NCBI RefSeq assembly: GCF_015207425.1
Contig: NZ_JADEWZ010000017.1
Location: 1 to 64,000 of the forward strand
DNA: 64,000 bases
DNA from: Lusitaniella coriacea LEGE 07157
GTDB taxonomy: Bacteria; Cyanobacteriota; Cyanobacteriia; Cyanobacteriales; Spirulinaceae
Reading direction: 5' to 3'
Shown here: positions 48,560-57,664 of the stretch, one piece after another
Numbering within the stretch: the stretch's first letter is position 1
Layout: each line of letters starts with the position of its first letter
Notes under the pieces: model-generated
Told to the model about the DNA's origin: nothing
The model's database searches: none
The model's input: only the letters and a program-made list of their open reading frames with translations
Translations under genes and position numbers: made by a program

Positions 48560-49297
48560 CTACGATTGAGAATCGCTAGGTTTCTTCGCAATCAACGCTA
48601 CTCTTGCTTTTGGCAATGCAAATTCGCCATAATTTCCCATTACTTCCACTTGAAAACCAATGCGTTCTAACTCCCCAGCCAGTTCAGCCGCGCGATACAA
48701 CTGCTGGCGATGCACTTCCTCGCTTCGCCGATAAAATTCTCCCACCTTTCGAAACGTAATGATGCGGCGCGTCAAAATGTCTCCTGCTTCAACTTTATCC
48801 ACAAGAACAACCCAGTCTTTCCCTTCTGTAAACCGTTGTTCCGTCCCCGAATCCATTTGTCCGGGTTCGACAATATCGAAGATTAATAATCCTCCCGGCA
48901 TTAAAGCATTGTAGATGTGCTGGAAGAGTTCCATGAGCCGAACGGCATTATTTTCCGCATCGAACAGGTAGTTGAAACACTCTCCCACAGAGATAACCGC
49001 ACTACAAGGGGGAATCTCCGCAGAAAAGAGCGATCGCGCTTGAAATTCTGCTTCTGGAACTCTGGTTTGGGCAATTTCGATCAGAGATTCTGAAATATCA
49101 ATACCCAGCACTCGATACTCTTTGCTCGTAAGGACTTCCGCTAATAATCCACTCCCGCACCCTAACTCTACAATTAACCCTTCTCGTATCCGATCGCGCT
49201 CTAAAATAGCCAAAATACCCGGTGCAGATTTAAGGGTGTAGTTACTAAATCCGACATCTTGAATATAGGCTAAATCTTCTCGATACCAATTGTTCAT
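48560..49297 (-). CDS. class I SAM-dependent methyltransferase
   Basis: The protein has 245 residues. Motif I is VELGCGSGLLAEVL near residue 43, then VLGIDISESLIEIAQ, CSAVISVGECFNYLF and LMPGGLLIFDIVEPG. The substrate is not predictable, and no RNA-binding addition is obvious. It starts 26 bp after the stop of the Thg1-like gene on the same strand, so the three genes (kinase, Thg1-like, methyltransferase) probably form one transcript. Confidence 0.88.
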   Translation of the reverse strand: MNNWYREDLAYIQDVGFSNYTLKSAPGILAILERDRIREGLIVELGCGSGLLAEVLTSKEYRVLGIDISESLIEIAQTRVPEAEFQARSLFSAEIPPCSAVISVGECFNYLFDAENNAVRLMELFQHIYNALMPGGLLIFDIVEPGQMDSGTEQRFTEGKDWVVLVDKVEAGDILTRRIITFRKVGEFYRRSEEVHRQQLYRAAELAGELERIGFQVEVMGNYGEFALPKARVALIAKKPSDSQS

Positions 49298-49323
49298 TAT
49301 TTTGGGAATCTAGCGATAAATAC

Positions 49324-50112
49324 TTATTCTACAAGTTCCATATCGGGATGTTCTCGAAGTACTAAGTCTCGAATAAATGCACTGTAACTATCTTTCATTG
49401 GCAGTTCTATATCGATCTTAATTTGCCTTCTCATTGCAAAAACTTTTTCCCCTGTTACCGGATTTATCGCTTCTTTTTGATAAGATTCCCAATACAAACC
49501 AACACCGCGCTTGTGCCAGTTCGGTAAGTCATTAAAATTCATTCCCGCTTGCCGATACAGCAATTCATTTTTATCGCTAACTGATAACCGTTCTAATTTT
49601 TTTGTTGCTCCTCTTGCACTGTCCCCACTTCTGCGTAGCATCCAATAGCAGTGAGCATTCAAGGCATTACGATGAGCATCTTGACTGCGCCAACGGAAAT
49701 AGTCAACGACGAAATCGAGAGTCGGAAGTTGAGAAATTCGACAATCGAAGGCAGCAAGATTGCCAAGTAACAACGAGAATTTTGCACTTGCTTCTGCTGC
49801 AAAGATGGAATTTAGTTTTCGCAATTTTCGACTAAAAGTTTCTTCCTCGCGGTGCAGCAAAAGTGAGATTTCGTCACTTTGCGTGTAACCATAAACAATT
49901 CGGAATCCACAATTCATCAAATGTTCCGTCGTAGACACCATATAATCTCGAAACCGAGCATCAAAGGGAGACTCAAACGGATGTACTTCTTTTGTTAAGC
50001 GCGTAAAATTGCGTCCGTCAATCCGCGCTACGATGAAAATCCCTGGGAGTACGCACAGATCGTGAGTTGTCTCAAAAACTCTCAGTTTTGCATCTAATTC
50101 TTTAAATTTCAT
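49324..50112 (-). CDS. Thg1-like 3'-5' RNA polymerase (tRNA-His guanylyltransferase family)
   Basis: The protein has 262 residues. The metal-binding residues of the family are visible: Asp32 and Gly33 (RIDGRNFTRL), then Asp80 and Glu81 (YTQSDEISLL). The RKLRKLNSIFAAEASAKFS and RSGDSARGATKKL segments are typical helices. Eukaryotic Thg1 adds G-1 to tRNA-His; bacterial homologues (TLPs) mostly extend or repair 5'-truncated tRNAs from the 3' side of the template, using a 5'-triphosphate or 5'-phosphate activated by ATP. Its gene overlaps the P-loop kinase gene by 11 bp. Confidence 0.9.
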   Translation of the reverse strand: MKFKELDAKLRVFETTHDLCVLPGIFIVARIDGRNFTRLTKEVHPFESPFDARFRDYMVSTTEHLMNCGFRIVYGYTQSDEISLLLHREEETFSRKLRKLNSIFAAEASAKFSLLLGNLAAFDCRISQLPTLDFVVDYFRWRSQDAHRNALNAHCYWMLRRSGDSARGATKKLERLSVSDKNELLYRQAGMNFNDLPNWHKRGVGLYWESYQKEAINPVTGEKVFAMRRQIKIDIELPMKDSYSAFIRDLVLREHPDMELVE

Positions 50113-50551
50113 TCACCCAATTCTCAACAATAAAACCATTTTCTGGTGACAATCGAACGTAATAGAGTTCGTCAAAACCTTCTTCGTATTTGGGAATGAC
50201 CAATCGTGTGTGCGTCCCTCGAATTCCTTTTTCTGGAATTTGCCGTTCTAAACTGCGATTTTGATTGCGTTGGATCGAATCGGCAATCTTTGATTCAAAA
50301 TAATACCCAATAATGTGAGTTTTTTTGTTTTTTGCTGGATCGATGTAGCGCTTTCGCTCTTCAGGCGTTGGGTTTGTATTATCAACAACAAAGGATTGAG
50401 TAATCTCAAGGCACGTTTCGAGGAGTCGTTTTTCTCGATGTCTGGTTTTAAGCATATCCAGATTAATACGAATGTGCGTATGAAAGAAATATCGATCGTA
50501 AAATGTTGATTTGCCACTTGCTTGAATTCCCACAAAAATAATAGCTTGCAC
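50102..50551 (-). CDS. P-loop polynucleotide-kinase-like ATPase
   Basis: The 149-residue protein is one small P-loop domain. Walker A is GIQASGKST (residues 8-16). A later INLDMLKTRHREKRLLETCL and VVDNTNPTPEERKRYIDPAK segment resembles the 5'-kinase half of Pnkp. It overlaps the Thg1-like start by 11 bp, so the two are translated from one message. A kinase that supplies a 5'-phosphate end next to a 3'-5' polymerase fits RNA end-repair. The target is unknown; the activity is inferred only from the fold and from context. Confidence 0.82.
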   Translation of the reverse strand: MQAIIFVGIQASGKSTFYDRYFFHTHIRINLDMLKTRHREKRLLETCLEITQSFVVDNTNPTPEERKRYIDPAKNKKTHIIGYYFESKIADSIQRNQNRSLERQIPEKGIRGTHTRLVIPKYEEGFDELYYVRLSPENGFIVENWVNEI

Positions 50552-51183
50552 TGAATATTTTCTCCTGTTTTCATTTTGCTCTCGATCGCGAGCCGTCTAA
50601 CAGTTGAATATGAGATAATGGGCGGTCAGCAGCAGGAGAGTTAGATCGTTCATTTCTTTTGGCTGGATTGGTAAAACTTTCGGGTGGCGATAATTGCTGA
50701 ATTGGACTAGCAGCGTTGTCCCGATACGCGATCGCGCAAACCCCGCCAACAATAGGGTTTAGCACTTTTTCGAAAATTAATCCATCGACGCGCCTAATTT
50801 TTCTTAAGGAGTGACTGAATTTCAACGAAAAAATAAGGGTTTGAGTGCCATTAAATTAAAATTGCACGCACCTAACACCCAATACATTAAGTATTTACAT
50901 ACTAAAATGGGAGATTTTCTCTGTCAAGGAGGTTTTCAGCCGTTATGAAAAATGGGTAATTGAGGTCGAAGTTTGCTCGCCCTCTCCAATAATTGTCACT
51001 GCATCAATCTCAACGTACAAGATCGAACTTGACACACCATTAGCGCGATCGCGCCCATCAATGCGATATCCGGTTGAATCGCCACAGTTATGATTGACAC
51101 ACCAGACACGGAGAAGTTTTTACAATGGACAATTAAGAGGATTTGATATCACCGAATCAGCACGTCGAAACCCTTTATACTAA
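50552..51183. other. 632-bp intergenic region with HIP1 sites and a repeat copy
   Basis: The part from 50552 to about 51060 shows no supported gene; an 84-codon minus frame at 50571-50825 has no recognisable sequence and is probably chance. A TGATAT-family repeat (copy 4) occupies 51064-51151. The region carries HIP1 sites. It is the divergent interval between the kinase/Thg1 operon and the debranching-enzyme gene, so promoters of both must lie here. Confidence 0.5.
51064..51151. repeat. MITE-like repeat, family TGATAT, copy 4
   Basis: This copy runs from CGATATCCGGTTGAAT to AAGAGGATTTGATATCAC, about 88 bp. The central part is shorter and more diverged than in the other three. Its end lies 44 bp upstream of the debranching-enzyme ATG, within the likely promoter region. 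Confidence 0.6.
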
Positions 51184-51195
51184 ATGTTTTTAGCA

Positions 51196-53247
51196 ATGAC
51201 GATTCATTTAGGGCGCGACATCTGCGGTAACTTGGAACAAGCCGAATCGCGGGAATGGTTGGTCGCGAATGGCATTGGCGGATTTGCCTCCGGAACGATA
51301 TCGGGGTTGCTAACGCGACGCTATCACGGGTTATTGATTGCAGCACTCAAACCGCCTTTGGGACGCACGTTGCTGCTCAATCAGTTAGATGAAATGGTGG
51401 AATATAATAGCCAATTCTACCCTTTATACACGAATCGTTGGGCGGATGGAGCCGTTGCACCAAGAGGCTTCCAGGATATTGAAAGTTTCCACCTCGAAGA
51501 TGCGATTCCCCGATGGACGTTTGCCTGCGGAGATGCGTTACTCGATAAGCGGGTGTGGATGCAACAGGGGGAAAATACAACCTATGTGCGCTATACAGTG
51601 CGTCGCGCTAGTAGTCCCCTCGTGCTGAGTTTGAAGGTGTTGGTTAATTATCGAGACTATCACGGCGAAACCCAAGAGGCGAATTGGCAGACAGCGGTGA
51701 ATGGACTCAAACAGGGAATTTGTATTCGTGCATTTCCCGATGCGGTTCCTTTTTATATTTTCGCTGATGTAGAGCGCGATCGCACTTCCCAAAAACAAAG
51801 ACTCGGTATTGAAGAACCCCGATGGATGCTGGCGAATAATTGGTATAGGGGATTCGATCTCGCACAAGAACGATATCGGGGATTGCGCGATCGCGAGGAT
51901 CGCCTTTATATTGCGAATTTAGAATTAATGCTCAAACCAGGGGATTCCCTAACAATAGTTGCTAGTACGGAATCTAATCCTAATTTAACTGGGAAAGTTG
52001 CCCTACAAGAGCGCCAAACTTACGAAGAATCTTTAATACAACGCTGGCACGAAAGGGTTAATTTACCCGCAAAAATAGCGCCTCAATGGATCGAACAGTT
52101 AGTTCTCGCAGCAGATCGATTTATCGTCAATCGCACGCTTCCCGACGAACCCAATGGGAAAACCATTATTGCTGGCTATCCTTGGTTTGGGGATTGGGGA
52201 CGGGACACGATGATTAGTCTACCGGGTTTAACCCTCGCTACAGGTCGCCCGGAGATTGCCCGCACGATTCTGCGCACCTTTTCCTACTATTTAGATCGGG
52301 GAATGTTGCCCAACCTTTTCCCAGAGGCAGGGGATACCCCTATGTACAATACAGTAGACGCGACGCTGTGGTATTTTGAGGCAATTCGCGCCTACCACGC
52401 CGCAACCGCAGACAAATCGCTGCTAGAGGAATTATTTCCCAAGCTGGCAGAAATTATTGATTGGCACTGTCGCGGCACGCGCCACAATATTTGCTGGGAT
52501 TCAAGGGATGGTTTGCTCTACGCAGGGGAAGAAGGCGTGCAACTGACTTGGATGGATGCAAAGGTGGGAAATTGGGTGGTTACGCCGCGCATTGGCAAAC
52601 CCGTTGAGGTGAATGCCCTTTGGTACAATGCCCTGTTAATTATGGCTGATTTTGCTCGAAAACTCGGTAAATCGGATCGCGCCTACATTCAACTCGCAGA
52701 ACAAACCCGTCAGGGATTTCAGCGTTTTTGGCAAGCAAAAGCAGGCTATTGCTACGATGTGTTGGACAGTCCCACAGGGGATGATGCGGCGTTGCGTCCC
52801 AATCAAATTTTTGCGGTTTCTCTCCCCACGCGACGAACTCCGAATTTTCCCCCTTTATTAACGCCAACCAAACAGCGCCGTATGGTTGCAAGGATCGCGC
52901 GATCTCTACTCACCTCCTACGGATTGCGTTCCCTCTCTCCCAACGATCCCAATTATCAAGGAACTTACGGGGGAAATCCCGTAGAGCGCGATCGCGCGTA
53001 TCATCAAGGAACGGTTTGGGGGTGGTTGTTGGGTCATTTCGTGCAAGCACACCAACACGCCTACAACGATCGCGCAATGGCAAAGGAATTTCTCGAACCG
53101 ATGAAACTCCACCTCAATGCCGCTTGTGTGGGAAATCTCAGCGAAATTTTTGATGGAAATTCTCCCATGACTCCGCGTGGCGCGATCGCGCAAGCTTGGA
53201 CTGTGGCGGAAGTATTGCGGGTGTGGCTGTTATTGAATGAGGATTGA
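51196..53247 (+). CDS. glycogen debranching enzyme (amylo-alpha-1,6-glucosidase type)
   Basis: From the ATG at 51196 (MTIHLGRDICGNLEQAESRE) the protein has 683 residues; a start four codons earlier is possible. The N-terminal GDE domain shows WLVANGIGGFASGTISGLLT, then RRYHGLLIAALKPPLGRTLL. The (alpha/alpha)6-barrel domain has GYPWFGDWGRDTMISLPGL near residue 328, then WMDAKVGNWVVTPRIGKPVE and YHQGTVWGWLLGHFV. It removes the remaining alpha-1,6-linked glucose at branch points in glycogen breakdown. The two-domain form is typical of bacteria and lacks the transferase part of the eukaryotic enzyme. It is transcribed alone. Confidence 0.9.
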   Translation: MTIHLGRDICGNLEQAESREWLVANGIGGFASGTISGLLTRRYHGLLIAALKPPLGRTLLLNQLDEMVEYNSQFYPLYTNRWADGAVAPRGFQDIESFHLEDAIPRWTFACGDALLDKRVWMQQGENTTYVRYTVRRASSPLVLSLKVLVNYRDYHGETQEANWQTAVNGLKQGICIRAFPDAVPFYIFADVERDRTSQKQRLGIEEPRWMLANNWYRGFDLAQERYRGLRDREDRLYIANLELMLKPGDSLTIVASTESNPNLTGKVALQERQTYEESLIQRWHERVNLPAKIAPQWIEQLVLAADRFIVNRTLPDEPNGKTIIAGYPWFGDWGRDTMISLPGLTLATGRPEIARTILRTFSYYLDRGMLPNLFPEAGDTPMYNTVDATLWYFEAIRAYHAATADKSLLEELFPKLAEIIDWHCRGTRHNICWDSRDGLLYAGEEGVQLTWMDAKVGNWVVTPRIGKPVEVNALWYNALLIMADFARKLGKSDRAYIQLAEQTRQGFQRFWQAKAGYCYDVLDSPTGDDAALRPNQIFAVSLPTRRTPNFPPLLTPTKQRRMVARIARSLLTSYGLRSLSPNDPNYQGTYGGNPVERDRAYHQGTVWGWLLGHFVQAHQHAYNDRAMAKEFLEPMKLHLNAACVGNLSEIFDGNSPMTPRGAIAQAWTVAEVLRVWLLLNED

Positions 53248-53347
53248 GATTGGCGCGCGATCGCGAAAAAGTTAACTCAAAATTAGTCTATTTACATTAA
53301 AATCAACTACGGCGTTCAAAATTGTAACAATCGTTAACTTTTAATCC

Positions 53348-53842
53348 ATGAAATCTTGGCAAACCCCCCTCGTTCTTATCCTTTTCCTCATTCTTTTGAT
53401 TTTCCCCCTTCCCGCACAAGCCGGAAGTTCTGCCGCAATTCGCTCCTACGACGATGTTAAAGTTGAGAGCAAGGATTTTGCTGGAAAAAATCTCCAAGCA
53501 GCAGAGTTTGCTCAGGTTAAATTAGAAGGCGCAAATTTCAGTCAAGCGGATCTTCGCGGTGCGGTTTTTAATGGCGTTAACCTCACCGATGCCGATTGGC
53601 ACGATGCCGATTTTACCAACGGCATTGCCTATTTATCCAACTTCAAAGGAGCCGATCTCAAAAATGTCATCTTTTCTGAAGCGATGATGCTGCGTTCGAC
53701 GTTTGATAATGCAGATATTACCGGCGCTGATTTTAGTTTAGCGGTATTGGACAATCTGCAAGTGAAAAAACTCTGCGATCGCGCTTCGGGTAAAAATCCC
53801 GTAACTGGCGTTGCAACTCGTTCCTCCTTGGGGTGTGACTAA
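53348..53842 (+). CDS. secreted pentapeptide-repeat protein (lumenal type)
   Basis: The 164-residue protein has a signal peptide ending near residue 26 (PLPAQA). It then carries a pentapeptide array A(D/N)Lxx ([20 protein letters not shown], then [20 protein letters not shown], then GADLKNVIF and [10 protein letters not shown]). The tail [20 protein letters not shown] followed by GC is characteristic of thylakoid-lumen members of this family. The right-handed quadrilateral helix is probable; the biochemical role is unknown. A degenerate second copy of its tail lies at 54421-54492. Confidence 0.88.
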   Translation: MKSWQTPLVLILFLILLIFPLPAQAGSSAAIRSYDDVKVESKDFAGKNLQAAEFAQVKLEGANFSQADLRGAVFNGVNLTDADWHDADFTNGIAYLSNFKGADLKNVIFSEAMMLRSTFDNADITGADFSLAVLDNLQVKKLCDRASGKNPVTGVATRSSLGCD

Positions 53843-53943
53843 TCGGGTTGCTTCCATGATGCCCAACATTGCCCGACGCAATGCTTGGGCTTTATCCATT
53901 AAGTCGCAAAGATATTTAGATAAAAAGATTTAGAGTTTGTACG

Positions 53944-54210
53944 ATGTCAACACCCAAACCCGAACCGCAACTTTCATCGCACCCTCTCCCTTATGACGAT
54001 TCGAAGCTGCGCGCGATCGCCTATAGCCTAGATACTCTAATTCCTGGATTGTACCTTTGGCTAGGAGCGCTCAAAATCCGCATTGGGGGTAGTTTGCCCG
54101 AAGAAAGTTATCCAGGGAAAATCCACAGTTCAGCAGGCATGGCTCTCGTTCTTCCAGGCTACCGCATCTACAGCACATATAAAGGTAGCTATGACCCTCG
54201 ATCGACATAA
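53944..54210 (+). CDS. small hypothetical protein
   Basis: The 88-residue frame has a Pro-rich start, then SKLRAIAYSLDTLIPGLYLW, LGALKIRIGGSLPE and GMALVLPGYRIYSTYKGSYD. It has one weak hydrophobic segment (about residues 35-55). I recognise no family. It lies between the pentapeptide gene and degenerate sequence, so it may be a partly decayed gene, but the frame is intact. Confidence 0.5.
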   Translation: MSTPKPEPQLSSHPLPYDDSKLRAIAYSLDTLIPGLYLWLGALKIRIGGSLPEESYPGKIHSSAGMALVLPGYRIYSTYKGSYDPRST

Positions 54211-54389
54211 GCTCGATACCCACAACAGAATTTGAGAAACTCTTATTAGAAGCAGGCTACAGTAAACTTGGAACGGCTCCCGCTCGCGGCAATCGTCTTA
54301 AAGTTTGGTGGACTCATTCAACATTTAGACGCATCGAAGCAATTTACAATTTTGACGGAACGGTAGCAATTACGGCTTACCATGTTTAG
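54200..54389 (+). pseudogene. open frame without a start codon
   Basis: The frame ending at the TAG 54387-54389 reads ISSIPTTEFEKLLLEAGYSK, then LGTAPARGNRLKVWWTHSTF, then RRIEAIYNFDGTVAITAYHV. That looks like real protein sequence: a compact helix followed by a strand-rich half. There is no ATG, GTG or TTG between the upstream in-frame TGA (near 54191) and this segment. It is either a gene that has lost its 5' end or one that uses an unusual start. No family is recognised. Confidence 0.45.
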
Positions 54390-54420
54390 GGTTTGGAGGG
54401 ATATGCCAAGTTCTCTGGCT

Positions 54421-54492
54421 TGCGATCGCGCTTCCGGGAAAAATCTCGTTACAGGCGTTGCAACTCGTAATGGGAAACTACTTGAAATTTGA
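54421..54492 (+). pseudogene. degenerate copy of the pentapeptide-protein tail
   Basis: TGC GAT CGC GCT at 54421 begins a frame coding [17 protein letters not shown], almost the same as [17 protein letters not shown] at the C-terminus of the pentapeptide gene (53774-53824). Only the end of the gene is left, and the following codons (GKLLEI, then TGA) are unrelated. It overlaps the end of the convergent arsR-like gene by a few bases. Confidence 0.6.
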
Positions 54493-54831
54493 AGCATTGA
54501 AGTGGCGAAAATGTTGAGCTTGTTGTTCGATGCGCATGGCGATGCGGTTACACACCAAACTACATAGCTCAAAAATCAAGGGATCTTCGATTCGATAGTA
54601 AGCGGAGGTTCCTTCACTGCGTCGGCTGAGAATCCCCGCTTGCAACATGACTTTAAGATGTTTGGATACGTTGGCTTGACTCGTTTGAGTCGCATCAACT
54701 AATTCTTGAACGCACTGTTCTCGATCGCGCAGGAGGTTTAAGAGTCGCAGTCGAGTGGGTTCGCTAAGAACGCTGAAATATTCAGCGATGTGTTGAACGA
54801 CTTCCTGGGATGCTGGGTTTGCGAGTTGCAT
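54478..54831 (-). CDS. ArsR-family transcriptional regulator
   Basis: The 117-residue protein has a winged helix-turn-helix (VLSEPTRLRLLNLLRDREQC, then VQELVDATQTSQANVSKHLK and GILSRRSEGTSAYYRIEDP). The sensor cysteine pair of the ArsR box ELCVCDL is absent; Cys occurs at EQCVQEL and at ELCSLVCNR near the C-terminus, so a different metal or redox site is possible. It probably represses a gene outside the window, since no transporter or metal-resistance gene is adjacent. Confidence 0.88.
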   Translation of the reverse strand: MQLANPASQEVVQHIAEYFSVLSEPTRLRLLNLLRDREQCVQELVDATQTSQANVSKHLKVMLQAGILSRRSEGTSAYYRIEDPLIFELCSLVCNRIAMRIEQQAQHFRHFNASNFK

Positions 54832-54966
54832 AAAACTATGCCAAGTGAGCGATCCCCAGATTCTACCAGCCTATATTGTTCGAGCGCAATCAGAGTAGGG
54901 ACGTTTCAGAAAAAGTCCCGACAGAGTTCAAATTTCAGAGTGATGCCTTAAGGACATCTCCGCGTT

Positions 54967-55455
54967 TCAATCGGATTTAACGATCATTAAGGGTTGTCCG
55001 TATTCCACGGGTTGACCATTCTCCACCAAAATTTCGAGAATTTGCCCGGACACTTCCGCCTCAATCTCGTTCATTAATTTCATCGCTTCGATAATACAAA
55101 CGGTTTGCCCGTTACGAACATTCGTCCCCACTTCCACAAAAGGCGGTTCATCGGGCGCTGGCGAGCGATAAAAGGTACCAACCATCGGAGAGGTTATTTC
55201 TACTCCTTTAGGGTCTGACGAGGGCGGTGGGGTAGACTCAACCATCGACGTAGGTTGAGCCACTGGGGACGATGGGGGCGAGGGAAATGGCGCAGAGATG
55301 AATGTGGTTTCGCTCGCAGTCACAGGGGAGGAGGTTGGCGCGATACCTCTGCGCACGGTCAATTCAAACTCCTCGCTTTTTAAGGTCAGCTCCGCAATGT
55401 CAGTGTGCGCGATCGCGCTTAACAGTTCTCGTAGCTGATTGATATCTATCGGCAC
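54967..55455 (-). CDS. accB: biotin carboxyl carrier protein of acetyl-CoA carboxylase
   Basis: The protein has 162 residues. The biotin-acceptor motif [10 protein letters not shown] carries Lys126. A Pro/Ser/Thr-rich linker (about residues 40-85) separates the N-terminal helix from the biotinyl domain. It carries carboxyl groups between biotin carboxylase and carboxyltransferase in the first step of fatty-acid synthesis. It lies 58 bp downstream of efp on the same strand, a pairing seen in many cyanobacteria. Confidence 0.94.
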   Translation of the reverse strand: MPIDINQLRELLSAIAHTDIAELTLKSEEFELTVRRGIAPTSSPVTASETTFISAPFPSPPSSPVAQPTSMVESTPPPSSDPKGVEITSPMVGTFYRSPAPDEPPFVEVGTNVRNGQTVCIIEAMKLMNEIEAEVSGQILEILVENGQPVEYGQPLMIVKSD

Positions 55456-55513
55456 AAATCCTCTATCCCGTTGATTCGGTGGTCAATATGTTGAATACTT
55501 TGTTCGAGGCGAG

Positions 55514-56071
55514 TCACTCCCGACCCAAGTAGCTATCATTGCGGGTATCGATTTTAATCCGCTCGCCCACAGAAATAAACAGCGGTACCATGACTTGCGC
55601 TCCTGTTTCAACAATAGCGGGTTTTGTGCCGCCTGTTGCAGTATCGCCTTTGACACCGGGATCGGTTTGGGTAACCTCAAGGGTAACGGAGTTGGGTAAT
55701 TCAACCTCTAAGATTTGCTCTCCCCAAAAGATAACATTTGCTTCCATCCCTTCTTTGAGGTACTTGACGCGATCGCCAATTTGCCCCTCGGCGAGACGAC
55801 TTTCTTCAAAACTTTCCATATCCATGAAGACGAATTGTTCGCCTTCTTTATAGGTGTATTGCATGACGCGCTTTTCCAAGTTCGCCTGGGGAACCGTTTC
55901 CCCCGCGCGAAAAGTACGCTCGACCACACTCCCATTTTGGACATTCTTCAATTTTGTACGCACGAACGCCGAGCCTTTTCCGGGTTTGACGTGGAGAAAT
56001 TCAACCACTCGCCAAACCGATCTGTCTAACTCAATCGTGACACCAGTTCTAAAATCATTACTAGAAATCAT
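55514..56071 (-). CDS. efp: elongation factor P
   Basis: From the ATG at 56071 ([20 protein letters not shown]) it has 185 residues, the usual length; a GTG three codons upstream is possible. Landmarks are [20 protein letters not shown] with Lys32 at the tip of the loop that reaches the peptidyl-transferase centre, then [20 protein letters not shown] and [20 protein letters not shown]. It relieves ribosome stalling at poly-proline stretches. It forms an operon with the downstream accB. Confidence 0.94.
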   Translation of the reverse strand: MISSNDFRTGVTIELDRSVWRVVEFLHVKPGKGSAFVRTKLKNVQNGSVVERTFRAGETVPQANLEKRVMQYTYKEGEQFVFMDMESFEESRLAEGQIGDRVKYLKEGMEANVIFWGEQILEVELPNSVTLEVTQTDPGVKGDTATGGTKPAIVETGAQVMVPLFISVGERIKIDTRNDSYLGRE

Positions 56072-56288
56072 GAAGCTCACACGCAGGCAAGAACAAACAG
56101 GAATATTTTACATCTGATGGTTCCCTCTCTCTTTTCCAATCTGAAAAAGCTTTAGGGTTGAGTGGCTGCAATCAAGTTTAAATGGCTGCGGTATGGCAAG
56201 ATAAAAAAGGCAGTTTTTGGGCTGAAAACTCGCTCGACCAAATCTTTGAGCCAGTTTAGAAGAACGAGATGTAAAGTAAATATTTTTT

Positions 56289-57416
56289 ATGGAAACGACA
56301 AGCAAATTTTTCCAAAATTGGGGCAAACGGTTTTTCAAAGCAACGTTAATTGTGCTGCTGATTGTTCCGTTTTACCTGGGTTTGAGTGGTATTAACAGTC
56401 GTGCTTATGCCGCGCCGCGCAAAAGCCAACTCGCCAAAGGCAATGCTATTACCGATCCTGCTGCAATTCTGCGTTATTCTCTACCGATTGATAACGATGC
56501 AGTACGACAATTGCAAGGGGATATTGAAGATATTTCTAATCAACTGCGGAGTAAGCGTTGGAATTCTGTTAAGCAGGATGTTAGCAGTGCGATAAAGATT
56601 GCCAATCGCAAAAAGGAGCGGTTGCTAGCGGGAATTCCCGACGAACGCCAAGCGGAAGCGGAGAAACTTGTTGCTGCGATTGATACCGAACTCACTCAAC
56701 TCCAGGAAGCGGTTGAGGCGCGGGATAAGGATCGCGTGACAACGCAGCGACGGGAATTGCTCGATCGCGTGACAACATTAGAAGAGTTAATGGTTACGGC
56801 GTTTCCTTTTGAGGTTCCCGAAGAATATAGCAATTTGCCACAACTCAAGGGTCGCGCGACAGTAGAGATGAAAACGAGTAAGGGCGCGATCGCGATTATT
56901 GCAGATGGCTACAGCGCGCCGATTAATGCGGGGAATTTTGTAGATTTAGTACAGCGCGGATTTTACGACGGTTTAGAGTTTATTCCCGGACAAGATTTTG
57001 TGCGACAAGTCGGCGATCCTCCGGGGAAAGAAGAAGGATTTATCGATCCAAAAACGAAGGAATATCGCGCAATTCCTTTGGAAGTTTTGATTCAAGGAGA
57101 AGAAGAACCCCTTTACGAGATTACCCTTGAAGATGCTGGCTATTATTTGGAACCTCTCGCGCTCCCATTTTCTGCTTACGGTGCAGTTGCTCTGGCGCGT
57201 CCCGGCGACGATCCCAATGGCGGTTCTTCTCAAATCTTTTTCTTCCTGTTCGATACGGAATTAACCCCACCTGGATTTAATCTATTGGATGGGCGCTATT
57301 CTGTATTCGGCTATGTAGTTGAAGGGAAAGAGGTTCTCGATAAGCTCAAAGCAGGAGATAAGGTCATCTCGGCGAAGGTTGTTCGAGGTTCTGAGAATTT
57401 GGTACAACCAAGTTAA
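56289..57416 (+). CDS. cyclophilin-type peptidyl-prolyl isomerase, lumenal TLP40-like
   Basis: The protein has 375 residues. A signal sequence (about residues 1-42, ending AYA) suggests export to the lumen or periplasm. A helical N-terminal part (about 60-175, LQGDIEDISNQLRSK, then RQAEAEKLVAAIDTELTQLQ) is followed by a cyclophilin domain (about 190-370) with NAGNFVDLVQRGFYDGLEFI, then GGSSQIFFFLF and LDGRYSVFGYVVEGKEVLDK. The architecture matches TLP40-like proteins of thylakoid lumen. It isomerises prolines and may act as a folding helper. It is divergent from efp. Confidence 0.9.
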   Translation: METTSKFFQNWGKRFFKATLIVLLIVPFYLGLSGINSRAYAAPRKSQLAKGNAITDPAAILRYSLPIDNDAVRQLQGDIEDISNQLRSKRWNSVKQDVSSAIKIANRKKERLLAGIPDERQAEAEKLVAAIDTELTQLQEAVEARDKDRVTTQRRELLDRVTTLEELMVTAFPFEVPEEYSNLPQLKGRATVEMKTSKGAIAIIADGYSAPINAGNFVDLVQRGFYDGLEFIPGQDFVRQVGDPPGKEEGFIDPKTKEYRAIPLEVLIQGEEEPLYEITLEDAGYYLEPLALPFSAYGAVALARPGDDPNGGSSQIFFFLFDTELTPPGFNLLDGRYSVFGYVVEGKEVLDKLKAGDKVISAKVVRGSENLVQPS

Positions 57417-57458
57417 CGTGAGCATTTAGCTTACGAGATAATTTTAGTCATCAGTTGG

Positions 57459-57521
57459 GGGAATAGGGAATAGGGAATAGGGAACAGGGAACAGGGAACA
57501 GGGAACAGGGAATAGGGAACA
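57459..57521. repeat. nine tandem heptanucleotides GGGAA(T/C)A (STRR)
   Basis: Nine exact heptamers run without a break: three GGGAATA, four GGGAACA, one GGGAATA and one GGGAACA. It is the cleanest STRR tract in the window and lies in the 248-bp gap between the convergent cyclophilin and peroxidase genes. The rest of that gap holds runs such as CTCCGTGTCTCCC. Confidence 0.9.
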
Positions 57522-57664
57522 GTCATTAGCCGTCTCCGTGTCATCCAAAAACTCCCCCTGCTTCCCCAGCTTCCTCTGCTCCCCCCTCTCCGTGTCTCCC
57601 GGTCACTGAGCGTGTCGAAGTGCCGTGTCATCGAGAGCGTCACCTCAACCCTATGCCCAACAGC

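Noticed and set aside
50571-50825. 84-codon minus-strand frame in the debranching-enzyme upstream region
   Set aside because: No recognisable sequence, repeat-like region, and it lacks a good start context.
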